Below, one piece after another: positions 54,681-64,000 of a stretch of 64,000 nt of DNA (positions are counted from its first letter, which is position 1; every line of letters starts with the position of its first letter). The notes beneath the pieces were generated by a model. The model saw nothing but the letters and a program-made list of their open reading frames with translations, made no database searches and had not been told where the DNA came from. Origin of the DNA: Acidobacteriota bacterium (GTDB taxonomy: Bacteria; Acidobacteriota; Blastocatellia; Pyrinomonadales; Pyrinomonadaceae); the NCBI GenBank assembly GCA_020200135.1, contig JAIVJI010000023.1, forward strand, positions 1 to 64,000, in the 5' to 3' direction. Made by a program: the position numbers and the translations under genes.

Positions 54681-54750
54681 CGGCCCCGGCGGCGGCGCGG
54701 AAGTTGAGACGGGGACGATTTTCTTAGTGGCAGTGCGGGCGAGGTGAGAC

Positions 54751-55077
54751 GTGGTATCTGAAGAGACTCTGGAGTTGGTTAGAGAGGCGTTCTACAACGT
54801 GCGGCGCGCGCGAGGGCTGTGCGCTTGGGACCTCGACGACAAGGCGGCGCCCCCCTTCCTCCACGAGAGCAACTCGGACAGGCTGACTGTGAGCTTAGTC
54901 CGCGGCGACACGGAGCGGACGAGCTTCAGCCTCCACATCAGGAGCCTGGTAAGACCGGACGGGGGCGTCACCGCGGAAAGGCTGGAGGGGGAGATCGAGG
55001 CGGCGCTGCGCGAGAAGGGGTTCCTGCGCGGCCGGCAGGGCGCGGGCCGAAGGCTAACCGCCCGCGCGCCTTTGTGA
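54751..55077 (+). CDS. Hypothetical protein (108 residues)
   Basis: From a GTG at 54751 the product begins MVSEETLELVREAFYNVRRARG and has a mixed alpha/beta look (RLTVSLVRGDTERTSFSLHIRSL). No signal or membrane helix. It is 70 bases downstream of the BON gene. Not recognised. Confidence 0.5.
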   Translation: MVSEETLELVREAFYNVRRARGLCAWDLDDKAAPPFLHESNSDRLTVSLVRGDTERTSFSLHIRSLVRPDGGVTAERLEGEIEAALREKGFLRGRQGAGRRLTARAPL

Positions 55078-55169
55078 ACTCGGCACCGCCGCGCGGGCCA
55101 CTTATACGCTTACCCAACTCGCCCGGCGACGTTCGGGCATCCCGGCTCCGCCCGCAGGCGAAAGTTAAG

Positions 55170-55412
55170 ATGTGGTACGCGATCTTTACCGGGGACGGCC
55201 ACTACCACCTGATGAGGGCTCAGGTTAATTACACCCTCTGCGGGCGGCCGACGCTCAAGCGGGATAGAGACAGTGCCGACTACCGCCCGCCGGCGCGCGT
55301 GCTGGGAGGAGTTCCGCCCGCCTCGCAGTACCGCTCATGCCCCCTTTGCGCGGCGGAGGCAAACTCCAGAAGGCTGAAGCACCACAATGCGACGCTTGGC
55401 GACGGCGGATAG
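55170..55412 (+). CDS. Small Cys-containing hypothetical protein (80 residues)
   Basis: The frame MWYAIFTGDGHYHLMRAQVN continues with CGRPTLKR and SCPLCAAEANSRR, giving Cys-Cys pairs and His residues that could bind zinc. Start chosen at the ATG near AAAGTTAAG. Family not recognised. Confidence 0.45.
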   Translation: MWYAIFTGDGHYHLMRAQVNYTLCGRPTLKRDRDSADYRPPARVLGGVPPASQYRSCPLCAAEANSRRLKHHNATLGDGG

Positions 55413-55931
55413 CGTCGCCTTCGGAGGGACGTGGGCGGTCTGGTGGTCAGGGCCCGCGCGCCGACGAGGGCGTCTTCCGCGCGGCGCCCGTCGGCGGCGC
55501 GAAGACTGATTACCCGGCCCTGTGACATCGTCTTTGTGCTCCGGGCCGACGGCGCGGGGAATAGCTACGCAAAAGCGAATAGGCGCGTCAGCCTTGGGGG
55601 CCTCGCGCCTGCTCTGATGTGTTCACTGTCCTCACCCCAGCAAACACGCGGCGGGCACATTCAGCACCCGCCGCGTTGATTAAAAATATAGCCGAACCAT
55701 TAAGGCTTGTCTATTGACTTGGGGAAGAGTTTCGCCTCGCCATGAAGTCGTCACGAGGCACCTCCTGCGGGACGTAGGGGCCACCCCGCGCCGCCCCCGC
55801 CGATGCTGTAATTGCTTATCCCTAAGGGTTCGCAAAGGAATTGGATGAAGCGGCTGGTCGCCACCCGGCGTGGTGACATAATACTCCAACAAGTTGCGGC
55901 ATAAGACCGCAGGAAGGAGTCAAGACCGCCC
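55413..55931. other. Gene-free region before the IS110 transposase
   Basis: These 519 bases show no convincing coding frame. They contain the perfect hairpin at 55646-55676 and probably the left end of the IS110 element, whose boundaries I could not define because IS110 ends lack clear inverted repeats. The base composition becomes less GC-rich around 55680-55720. Confidence 0.4.
55646..55676. other. Perfect 10-bp hairpin
   Basis: ACGCGGCGGG and CCCGCCGCGT flank an 11-base loop. No T-run follows on either strand, so it is not a clear terminator; it could be a decayed terminator or a structure linked to the adjacent IS110 element. Confidence 0.55.
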
Positions 55932-56977
55932 ATGGATTACATCGGGATAGACCTCCACAAGAACTCGAGTCAGGTCTGCATCCTGACCGAGGACGGCGAA
56001 TTCATCGAGCGCCGCATCAAGACCGACAGGGAGAGCTTCGACAAGCTCTTCGGTGAGAGGCCACCAGCGCGCATCCTCGTCGAGTCCTCGACCGAGAGCG
56101 AGTGGTGCGCCGCCACCTCGAAGCCTTGGGGCATGAGGTGATCGTCGCCGACCCGAACTTCGCGCCGATGTACGCCACTCGCGACCGGCGCATCAAGACC
56201 GACAAGCGTGACGCCCGGGCGCTTTGTGAGGCTTGCCGCTTAGGAGCCTACCGCCCTGCGCACCGCACCTCCGACCGGCAGCGGGATGTCAGGGCTCACC
56301 TGTCGGTGCGTGAGACGCTCGTCCGCACCCGCTCGAAGTACATCGCGCTGATCGGGGCACTGGCGCGCCGCGAGGGCTGCCGCATCAAGGCCGGGCCGTC
56401 GCCGAGCTTCGCCCGCCGCGTCGAGCAGGCGGGGCTGCCCGCACACACCCTGATACAGATCGGGCCTCTGCTCGTGATGCTCAAGGCCCTTAACGAGCAG
56501 ATCAAGGCGGCCGACAAACGGCTGGAAGAGATCGCCCAAGCAGACAAGGTGGTGCAAAGACTGTGCAGCGTACCCGGGGTGGGGCCGGTGGTGGCCACCA
56601 CGTTCGCCGCGACGCTCGACGAGGCGTCGCGCTTCCTCGGGGCCAAGCACGTGCGGTCCTACCTGGGTCTGGTCCCGCGCGAATACAGCTCGGGCGAGCG
56701 GCAGCACCGCGGGAGGATCAGTAAGGCGGGTAGCGTGCGCGCCCGGTCGCTGCTAGTTGAGGCGGCGTGGGCGGTGCTGCGGTGGAAAACCGAGAGGACG
56801 AGGGCGCTACACGAGTGGTGGGCGCGGATCGCGCAGCGGCGCGGGAAGGCGACGGCCGTGGTTGCATTGGCGCGGAAGCTGGCCGGTATCATGTTCGCGG
56901 TCTGGCGTGACGGCACTGAGTTCGACCCGCTACTGCTGCGGCCGGGGAGCGATCCCGCATCACCGAGGGCGGCATAG
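55932..56977 (+). CDS. IS110-family transposase, one apparent frameshift
   Basis: The first frame has the RuvC-like start YIGIDLHKNSSQVCI, with DEDD Asp, and runs to ESSTESEW. A -1 change at 56103-56105 restores VRRHLEALGHEVIVADPNFAPMYA, TDKRDARAL and the C-terminal Tnp_20 domain (LCSVPGVGPVVATTFAATL, FLGAKHVRSYLGLVPREYSSG, RISKAGSVRARSLLVEAAW) with the catalytic Ser region. One extra G after GAGTGG would give a normal protein of about 348 residues. IS110 recombinases can be guided by a bridge RNA from their flanking DNA, so the adjacent gene-free segments are of interest. Confidence 0.85.
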
Positions 56978-57297
56978 CCGTTGCGCCGAGGGTTATGACA
57001 TTGAGTTCGGCGAGTTCAGATCACGGGCGGGCGAGCGCGGCAACCGGCTTGGCCCGTAGAGCGCCGTCAAAGGAGTAGCGCCGCCCGCCCCCGAACCCAA
57101 ACTTGCGCCGGGCGTTAAGATAATCGCCCACTTGAGAGCGCGAACAGAGAGGTGAAAGGAACTCGCTGCGCGGTGTCGGTGTGCCCCGGGGCATAGTACC
57201 GGGGCTTAAAACACTTGACACCAACCGCCGCTTCACAGAGAGCCGGACGTGGACCCAGTTTTTAGTGTGTGAACTGCAACACTGGGCTGCAGATTAC
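56978..57297. other. Gene-free region after the IS110 transposase
   Basis: No gene is supported in 320 bases. It likely contains the right end of the IS110 element. No inverted repeat or direct repeat defining the boundary was identified. Confidence 0.4.
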
Positions 57298-58302
57298 TTA
57301 CTTGTACCGGTCATGAAGGACGAAAGAGTTTCCTATCAACCGGAAAACCGGCTCGAACCGTCCGAAGCGCCCCTGCATGTCTGCGTCGCCGCTGGGTCTC
57401 ATGTAGACCATGCACTGAATGAATAACATCTTCCCGGACCGTACCGTGACGAAGTGGATGCCCCTCACGGTCATGCTCACGTCGAGCCGCTGGAGGGTCT
57501 GTTCGAACACAACCATGCCGCCCTTCTGCCCGTCGAGAACGATTGGCTTCGCCGATACTAACCGCCCCCCGGCGGGCACCATCCCCCTCAATTCCTTCTC
57601 CGAGAACAAGTCGTCCAGATCAGCCTGCGTGACCTTGTAACCCGGCGGCGCTGGCAGATCCTTCACCATGAGCATCGCCATCTCCGAGCCGCGGCCGCTC
57701 TCGCTCACGAACTTCTGGATGATGTTCGGCCTCTCCCCTTCGCTCGGGCGCCAGCTGGCGGGGTAGCTGATCTGAAAATCCGCGCCCTTCGCCTTCGGGT
57801 GTCCGGCGGTCCGATAGACTCGCTTGTAGCCGCGCGCGAATTCCTCGGCGGGGCGGCCCATGAACTTGTAAGTCAGTAGCGTTTCGAGAACCGGGGAAGG
57901 CAGTCTGCCCTTGGCCCTGGATTCGACCTCGGCGAGGAAATTGCCGGCGGTCTCGCGCGTAACCAGGCGGGAGGCGAGGGCGGTCTGCAATTGACTTTCC
58001 GCCTGCGCCAGAAACTTGGGGTACTCGTCCCCCATCATCCCCTGTAAGGCTTTTCTTATCTCAGTCTCCGCAGCCCCAAAGGAGAGGTTAAACTCAGCTT
58101 CGGCCTGCCGAGCCCGCAACGCCATATCGGGAAACTCCGCCCTCACCCTGTTCAAGGTGATGCGCTGGCCGAGCAGAAAGCCCAGCGCCCTGCCGAGATC
58201 ATCCTCAAGCGAAGCCTGTGGGTTAAGTTCGGGAGGCGCCTGGGCACGAGCGGCCGCCAGAGCCGGCAGTAGACATAAGAAGAGTAGGCAAGCTCGTTTC
58301 AA
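57298..58302 (-). CDS. Exported hypothetical protein
   Basis: The 334-residue protein has a signal peptide (MKRACLLFLCLLPALAAARAQ). A helical half (about 25-145) is followed by a beta-rich half with FQISYPASWRPSEGERPNIIQKFVSESGRGSEMAMLMV, reminiscent of PsbP/Mog1-like domains in secreted proteins. Probably periplasmic. Function unknown. Confidence 0.7.
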   Translation of the reverse strand: MKRACLLFLCLLPALAAARAQAPPELNPQASLEDDLGRALGFLLGQRITLNRVRAEFPDMALRARQAEAEFNLSFGAAETEIRKALQGMMGDEYPKFLAQAESQLQTALASRLVTRETAGNFLAEVESRAKGRLPSPVLETLLTYKFMGRPAEEFARGYKRVYRTAGHPKAKGADFQISYPASWRPSEGERPNIIQKFVSESGRGSEMAMLMVKDLPAPPGYKVTQADLDDLFSEKELRGMVPAGGRLVSAKPIVLDGQKGGMVVFEQTLQRLDVSMTVRGIHFVTVRSGKMLFIQCMVYMRPSGDADMQGRFGRFEPVFRLIGNSFVLHDRYK

Positions 58303-58445
58303 GTGACCTTCTAAGGACGCGACTGTGAGTAGTGCGGCGCCCGCCTGGCTTCAGTGTTCGGGCTTTTTGAGGCGAAGGCTTCGGACGAAGCCGGCGATAG
58401 CTATGGCCGAGTTGGTTTAGTAAAGATTCAAGCTACCGCCCGGTC

Positions 58446-58684
58446 TTATCCGACTTCGCCCGCGCTGACGGGGAAGACGATGCGGTCGTAAACTTCAGAG
58501 AGCGGCAGACGGCAGCCGATCGAGACTAAGTCTACCGCCTTGTTGAGGCTGGTCGCCGAAGAGTAGCTCCACGAGCCGACGTGCTCTTGAAATTAGGACA
58601 CTATCCTCCAGGTATACATAGGGTACGTCATGGCTGTGAGGGTCAACATTTAACGAGAATATTCCGCGGTAGATCCTTGCACTG
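58446..58684 (-). pseudogene. C-terminal remnant of a gene interrupted by the IS4 element
   Basis: On the minus strand, protein-like sequence (DVPYVYLEDSVLISRARRLVELLFGD) continues after a frame change as SLNKAVDLVSIGCRLPLSEV and ends VYDRIVFPVSAGEVG with a stop at 58446. Its upstream part would lie across the IS4 element. The 143 bases from 58303 to 58445 hold nothing recognisable. The parent family is unknown. Confidence 0.35.
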
Positions 58685-59851
58685 AGTACAGGACAAAAAT
58701 TGTTCTTTGACACTGCATAAAAGGCCACCGTGCCGCTATCCTGACCGAGATTTGTCGCCAAACGAATCTGGAAAGGATAAAACACGATGGCCGACATTCG
58801 CTTGCTGGAGCGAACGCTTGCCAGCAATGTAGCGTGGAATAAGGCGCGCATCAACTTCGTCGCCAAGTTCCTCGTCGCCCTCATCCAAGTCCGCAGCGTC
58901 AACCTCTCGGAGGTCGCCTCGGTCTTCGCCGGGGGCGCTTGCAAGGCGTCGCACTACAAGCGCATCCAGCGCTTCCTGCGCTCCTTCGAGGTGCCCTACG
59001 CGGGCGTGGCCGCCTTCGTCCTGAAGTTGCTCGGCGTGCCCCGGCCGTGGGCGCTCACGCTCGACCGCACCGACTGGTATCTCGGAAAGACGCCCTTGAA
59101 CATCCTCGTCCTCGGCGTCATCTACAAGGGCGCGGCCTTCCCCTTGCTGTGGGCAGTCCTGCCGAAGAAAGGCTGCTCCTCGACCGCCGAGCGCATCGCC
59201 CTGCTGGATGAGTTCGGGCGGCAGTTCGGCTTCGCATCGGTCGCCTACTTGTGCGCCGACCGCGAGTTTATCGGCAAGGACTGGTTCCGCTACCTGCGCC
59301 GGAAAGGCGTCGCCTGCCGGCTCCGGGTACGGGCCAACACACAGGTCACGAACGCGCGCGGGCGCGTGGTCGCGGCCCGGCAGTTGTTCCGCCACTGCCG
59401 CGTCGGGCGGCAGGAAGTGCTCGGCGGGGCACGAGTCATCCGGGGCGAGCGGTGGTACGTCACGGGGCTGCGGCTGCCCAAAGGCGAGTACGTGATCGTC
59501 GTCGCGGAGCGCGAGACCGGGGCGGCGCTTTCTGACTACGCTCGGCGGTGGGAAGTCGAGACCCTGTTCGGGTGCCTGAAGACGCGCGGCTTCTGTCTTG
59601 AGGCGACGCACGTCACCGACCCCGAACGGCTCAAGAAGTTGCTGGCACTCGTCGCGCTGGCCTTTTGCTGGGCGCACGTCACCGGCGAATGGTTGAGCGC
59701 GCACAAGCCACTGCCCATCAAGAAGCACGGGCGCAAGGCTGTGAGTCTGTTCCGGCATGGGCTGGATCATCTGCGGCGCATACTATGTAATCAGCTATGC
59801 GAAGCCGAACGTGTTGCGTTCCGACGAGTTATCAAACTTTTGTCCTGTACT
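58685..59851 (+). mobile_element. IS4-family insertion sequence
   Basis: The ends are inverted repeats: AGTACAGGACAAAAATT at 58685 and, inverted, AGTACAGGACAAAAGTT ending at 59851. The 1167-base element contains one transposase gene, whose stop codon uses the first bases outside the right end. No flanking direct repeat was found by eye. Confidence 0.8.
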
Positions 59852-59854
59852 TAG
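58787..59854 (+). CDS. IS4-family transposase
   Basis: The 355-residue protein has a DDE_Tnp_1 core: Asp in ALTLDRTDWYLGK (about 92-104), Asp in AYLCADREFIGKDWF and Glu in YARRWEVETLFGCLKTRGFCLE, the Y-R-E-K signature of IS4. An AAAGGA site precedes the ATG. It is complete and probably active. Confidence 0.9.
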   Translation: MADIRLLERTLASNVAWNKARINFVAKFLVALIQVRSVNLSEVASVFAGGACKASHYKRIQRFLRSFEVPYAGVAAFVLKLLGVPRPWALTLDRTDWYLGKTPLNILVLGVIYKGAAFPLLWAVLPKKGCSSTAERIALLDEFGRQFGFASVAYLCADREFIGKDWFRYLRRKGVACRLRVRANTQVTNARGRVVAARQLFRHCRVGRQEVLGGARVIRGERWYVTGLRLPKGEYVIVVAERETGAALSDYARRWEVETLFGCLKTRGFCLEATHVTDPERLKKLLALVALAFCWAHVTGEWLSAHKPLPIKKHGRKAVSLFRHGLDHLRRILCNQLCEAERVAFRRVIKLLSCT

Positions 59855-60096
59855 CCTGTTCTGATATAATTAATCCTCTTTCACCTTCTGCGCCAAGTGC
59901 CTCGGCTCCGGCGTAGTGCGCCGCCGCGACCCCGACCCCGCCGGCGGCGATCTTCCTCATCGCTTCACGTCTGGAAAGCTTTTTCGGTGACCACCTCCCA
60001 CCGTGCGCCGTCCTCCGTCCGAAACAGCCAAAGCCGCCGATCGCCCAAAGTCCGCCGGCCTAAAACAGTAGAGATCGGCAAGGGCGGCCACGCTCA

Positions 60097-60984
60097 TCAT
60101 CGGCGGATAAGATAATCGCGCAACGCATGATACATCGCTTCGAACGAGTCGGCGCAGAACAGGACCGGCTGGAAGTGCGTCGGGTCATACTCCTGGCGCG
60201 AGGCCGCTTCCAGGTCGAGCGGGCGCAACTCCACATCCCGCATGGCCCCCAACTCTCCGGCCGACAATAACCCCGTGCCATACGCCTTGGCTTCACCGTC
60301 TTCGCGGACGACCCCGAACTCGACCGTGAACCAGTAGACGCGCGACAAACGGTCTAGAGCTTCATGCGAAGTCGTGCGTTTGACTGCCCGGCCGACCAGG
60401 CGGTTGAGTTCGGCGAGACGTTCGCTCGCGAGCGTCACCGCGTGCCCGGCGATCTCGTGCACCACGTCGGGCTCCGGCGTGTAGAGCGGCGTCGAGTGGT
60501 GGCGGATGTACTGCGTGCAGAGGAAGACGCCGTTCGCCAGCGATTCGAGGAAGACGCGCGGCTCGACGAGGCCCGCGACCGGCTCTAGACGGAAGCCGCT
60601 GAGCGCCTCGACCCGCTCATTCACTTCGCGCATCTGCGGGATGCGCTCCCGCGGCAGTTCGAGGCGCCTGACGCATGAGAGGTATTCGGCGCAGGCGTGC
60701 CGCTCGTGCGCGGGTTCTAAAGCCTCCCAGACGGCGCGCCACACGCCGTGCTCCTCGGGCGTGTAGGGCGCGTCGGGGACGGGCGCGCCCGGCTCGTACT
60801 CCCGCGCGATACGGGCGATGCGGTTGCGGCGGGCGCGGTACTCTTCGTCACGAAAGCCAGGGTGGTCGGGGTCGAGCTGAACGACGGAGTTCCTGTCAGC
60901 GGCCGCGTCGGCCTCGGCGGCGACGGGGCGCGCGTCTGCGTGGTCTTGCAAAAGCGGATGCTCTGGCAGTGTTGTCGTCGTCAT
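60097..60984 (-). CDS. phhA: Phenylalanine 4-monooxygenase
   Basis: The 295-residue protein starts at MTTTTLPEH. It is a pterin-dependent aromatic amino acid hydroxylase with iron ligands His176 and His181 (VVHEIAGHAV) and Glu222 (FTVEFGVV), and the FLESLANGVFLCTQYIRH segment of the active site. It converts phenylalanine to tyrosine with tetrahydrobiopterin and O2. There is no N-terminal ACT domain, as usual in bacteria. A minus-strand terminator about 40 bases upstream isolates it from the preceding gene, and 59855-60096 downstream is gene-free. Confidence 0.93.
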   Translation of the reverse strand: MTTTTLPEHPLLQDHADARPVAAEADAAADRNSVVQLDPDHPGFRDEEYRARRNRIARIAREYEPGAPVPDAPYTPEEHGVWRAVWEALEPAHERHACAEYLSCVRRLELPRERIPQMREVNERVEALSGFRLEPVAGLVEPRVFLESLANGVFLCTQYIRHHSTPLYTPEPDVVHEIAGHAVTLASERLAELNRLVGRAVKRTTSHEALDRLSRVYWFTVEFGVVREDGEAKAYGTGLLSAGELGAMRDVELRPLDLEAASRQEYDPTHFQPVLFCADSFEAMYHALRDYLIRR

Positions 60985-61021
60985 AAAACCTCGCTGAACG
61001 CCCGCCCAGGCGCGGCGAAAT

Positions 61022-61075
61022 AAAAAGAACCGGCCTCCCGCCCTCCCGCGTCGGAAGGAAGGTGGCCGGCTCTCT
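61022..61075 (-). terminator. Intrinsic terminator (minus strand)
   Basis: On the minus strand GAGCCGGCC pairs with GGCCGGTTC (one mismatch) across a loop of about 28 bases, and TTTTTA follows. It lies just after the stop of the small gene at 61095 and before the phenylalanine hydroxylase gene. Confidence 0.6.
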
Positions 61076-61094
61076 GGAATCTTGTCTTCGGGTG

Positions 61095-61313
61095 CTAGCT
61101 CGTCGTCACACCCGGACAGCCCATCACCGCCCCGTCCCCCCCCGCGGAGAGCGAGCCGTAATAGTAGTAGTAGCGATAGGCGTTGTTCGGTTGACTGACC
61201 ATCTTCACACCGGACGGGCAGGGTCGCCCGCCGCAAACATAGGGTAGCGGCGCGCCGTGGCGTGTGTCAAATGGGCCGGGGAAGCTCGACACCGGGTCGC
61301 TCGCGCCGATCAA
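61095..61313 (-). CDS. Small Tyr-run hypothetical protein (N-terminus uncertain)
   Basis: The frame ends GVKMVSQPNNAYRYYYYYGS then LSAGGDGAVMGCPGVTTS, with three Cys residues (VCGGRPCPSG and GCPG) and a five-Tyr run. A terminator follows the stop, which supports a transcribed gene. The TTG at 61313 is only the first available start; the true gene may begin elsewhere or be a remnant. Not recognised. Confidence 0.4.
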   Translation of the reverse strand: MIGASDPVSSFPGPFDTRHGAPLPYVCGGRPCPSGVKMVSQPNNAYRYYYYYGSLSAGGDGAVMGCPGVTTS

Positions 61314-61496
61314 GGTGCGGCAATGAAGCCGCGGGGCGACGGCCTTAAAGAAAACGTCAGGTCCATGTATTTCTCAGCCCTGCCCGTGTTCTGTTTGAAG
61401 AAAGGCTTAATTCTCTTTAATCGTCCGTGGGCTAAACCCGCCTGACGAGCGGATGCGCCTCGGCGATTACCACCGCTACAGACGGGGGTTGGCAGC

Positions 61497-61781
61497 ATGA
61501 AGAGGTTGCTCGGGATAGCCTTGGGCGGGGCGGCGGCCGTTCTTTTCACCCTGGCTTGGCCCGACACGGTGCCGGCGAAGCCCATGTTCGCGCGGAAGTA
61601 CGGCGTGTCCTGCTCCGCGTGCCACACCACGCCGCCTCGCCTGCACCAGACCGGGTATAGGTTCCGGGCCGCCGGTTTCCGCATGCCCGAGGAGATCGGC
61701 AAGGAGGACACGGCGCCTTCCTCTTCAACTACGACCTGCACAAAGTCTTCGGCATCCTCAGTTCGCCGCCGCTGGTCCTGA
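61497..61781 (+). CDS. Secreted c-type cytochrome N-terminus, fused out of frame to a PepSY gene
   Basis: The first 71 residues have a signal peptide (MKRLLGIALGGAAAVLFTLA), the motif FARKYGVSCSACHTTPPRL with a haem c CxxCH site (CSACH) and GFRMPEEIGKED, like the start of longer cytochrome-type exported proteins. After about 61711 the codons are nonsense in this frame and match the membrane protein encoded in the -1 frame. The cytochrome is thus truncated and joined to a second gene, apparently by deletion. Confidence 0.6.
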   Translation: MKRLLGIALGGAAAVLFTLAWPDTVPAKPMFARKYGVSCSACHTTPPRLHQTGYRFRAAGFRMPEEIGKEDTAPSSSTTTCTKSSASSVRRRWS

Positions 61782-61789
61782 TCACCCTG

Positions 61790-62365
61790 ATGGGCGTGCT
61801 CTTCGTCTTCTACAATTTCTCCAGCCACGCCGTCTACGGGCTCTTCCTCCAGAAGGCGCCGGCGCAGCTCTACCCGGACAGAGAGTCTCTGAAGTCGCGG
61901 CCCGGCGCGGGCAGCCCCTTCCCGCTCGCGGAGTACGTCCGCACGGCCGAGCGGGAGTTGTTCCCCGGCGCGAGCGTCACCTACATCGATCCGCCGCTCG
62001 GGCCTGAAGACACCGTCAAGATGTGTCTCAAGCTCCCGGAGTCGCCGCACTCGTGGGGCCGCTCCTTCGTCTTCCTCGACCAGTACAGCCGCGGGGTGGT
62101 GTGGATGCGGAGCGAGCGGCAGATGTCGCGGGCCGACAGCCTGCGGCTCAGCTGGATCCTGCCGCTGCACGACGGCTCTTACGGGGGCGTGCCCGTGCGC
62201 GCCCTCTACGTCATCGTCGGATTCGTCCCGCTGCTCCTGATGGTCACCGGACTGGTGATCTGGCAACAACACCGGCGGGCGGCCCTCGTCACCGCTTCGA
62301 GGAGTCGGGCGGTGTCAGCGATCACGCGGTCAGGGCGGCCGCCGGCACACACGAACACAAGGTGA
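61790..62365 (+). CDS. PepSY-type membrane protein, C-terminal part
   Basis: Sense sequence in this frame begins before the ATG, about 61715 (FNYDLHKVFGILSSPPLVLITL), and continues MGVLFVFYNFSSHAVYG, a soluble region EYVRTAERELFPGASVTYIDPP, SLRLSWILPLHDGSYGGVPVRALYVIVGFVPLLLMVTGLVIW and a basic tail. This is the PepSY-associated membrane helix layout of siderophore/iron-uptake accessory proteins. The true N-terminus is absent, replaced by the cytochrome fragment. Confidence 0.65.
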   Translation: MGVLFVFYNFSSHAVYGLFLQKAPAQLYPDRESLKSRPGAGSPFPLAEYVRTAERELFPGASVTYIDPPLGPEDTVKMCLKLPESPHSWGRSFVFLDQYSRGVVWMRSERQMSRADSLRLSWILPLHDGSYGGVPVRALYVIVGFVPLLLMVTGLVIWQQHRRAALVTASRSRAVSAITRSGRPPAHTNTR

Positions 62366-62494
62366 AACCATGCATTAATACCTCCTCGCAATACTGGCAG
62401 CACTCATTCTTTTCCCGGCCGCGCGAAGTGGAACGCGCGGCCCGCCCTCGGGAAGGTGGTTGTGTTGGCCGGCGGGGCCCGGCCGAAGACCCGT

Positions 62495-63883
<1,389 letters not shown>

Positions 63884-64000
63884 ATCTCCTCCAAAGCTGA
63901 GTGGTGTAGGTGGCGGCGGCGACCGGTGAGCGTGGCCCGCCGTGAATGGGCAAGTTTCCGCGTTCCAGTAGATGAAACCGTTTGCAGGGACTGCAAAATA

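Noticed and set aside
55646-55676. Hairpin considered as an intrinsic terminator
   Set aside because: Stem is perfect but no T-run follows on either strand, and no gene ends nearby in the correct direction.

Overview
The window is a GC-rich (roughly two-thirds G+C by eye) bacterial chromosome segment. An 809-residue orphan permease at 26.1-28.5 kb has the two-block MacB/FtsX layout that is greatly expanded in Acidobacteriota. With the gene complement, this suggests an acidobacterium, possibly a Blastocatellia-type lineage. That placement is inference.

Region 1 (0-1.7 kb) is an IS pile-up: an IS481-type element cut by the window edge sits in the 3' end of another DDE transposase gene. Region 2 (1.7-26 kb) is a large biosynthetic cluster that I read as an undescribed class I lanthipeptide-like (RiPP) system with sugar chemistry. 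It holds three tandem precursor peptides (20.7-21.4 kb) that share one leader/core block and differ at the ends. The processing enzymes are a full-length LanB dehydratase, a stand-alone LanC-type cyclase with a Cys-Cys-Gly zinc motif more typical of LanM enzymes, a radical SAM protein with an RRE-like N-terminus, an S9 prolyl-oligopeptidase-family protease and a luciferase-like flavin oxidoreductase. An asymmetric pair of ABC exporters, five glycosyltransferases and three nucleotide-sugar genes (GDP-mannose 3,5-epimerase, another NAD-dependent sugar epimerase, a WecB-type 2-epimerase) are interleaved with them. Directly behind lanB is a tRNA gene with a tRNA-Glu-type body but an anticodon loop that looks unable to decode normally. 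LanB enzymes use Glu-tRNA(Glu) as co-substrate, so this may be a dedicated glutamyl donor.

Region 3 (26-34 kb) has the orphan permease, small hypothetical genes, a nested set of insertion sequences (IS481 cut by IS701, then a complete IS5/IS427-type element with terminal repeats and a TTA duplication) and a frameshifted nhaA. Region 4 (34-55 kb) is an envelope and stress region: two histidine kinases, two response regulators, a DASS transporter, an ion channel, YihY, an OtsA-OtsB trehalose fusion, a GH15 hydrolase, a PBP2 gene and small secreted proteins. Seven intergenic copies of a palindrome (ACACYYA-N7-TGAGTGW and variants) run through it, including one in front of the kinase/regulator operon at 41.1-43.4 kb, which is therefore a candidate for the local regulon controller. 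Region 5 (55-64 kb) contains an IS110 transposase, an IS4 element, phenylalanine 4-hydroxylase, a cytochrome/PepSY fusion scar and a secreted subtilase.

Sequence quality affects interpretation. Several genes (lanB, nhaA, an IS110 transposase, a BON-domain lipoprotein, an IS701 transposase) are broken by what looks like one missing base, often in a short homopolymer. This suggests long-read consensus errors, so these should not be assumed to be true pseudogenes. A second class of damage is internal deletion: PBP2, an SDR, a histidine kinase lacking its second membrane helix, and a cytochrome/PepSY chimera. Homopolymer errors cannot explain those.
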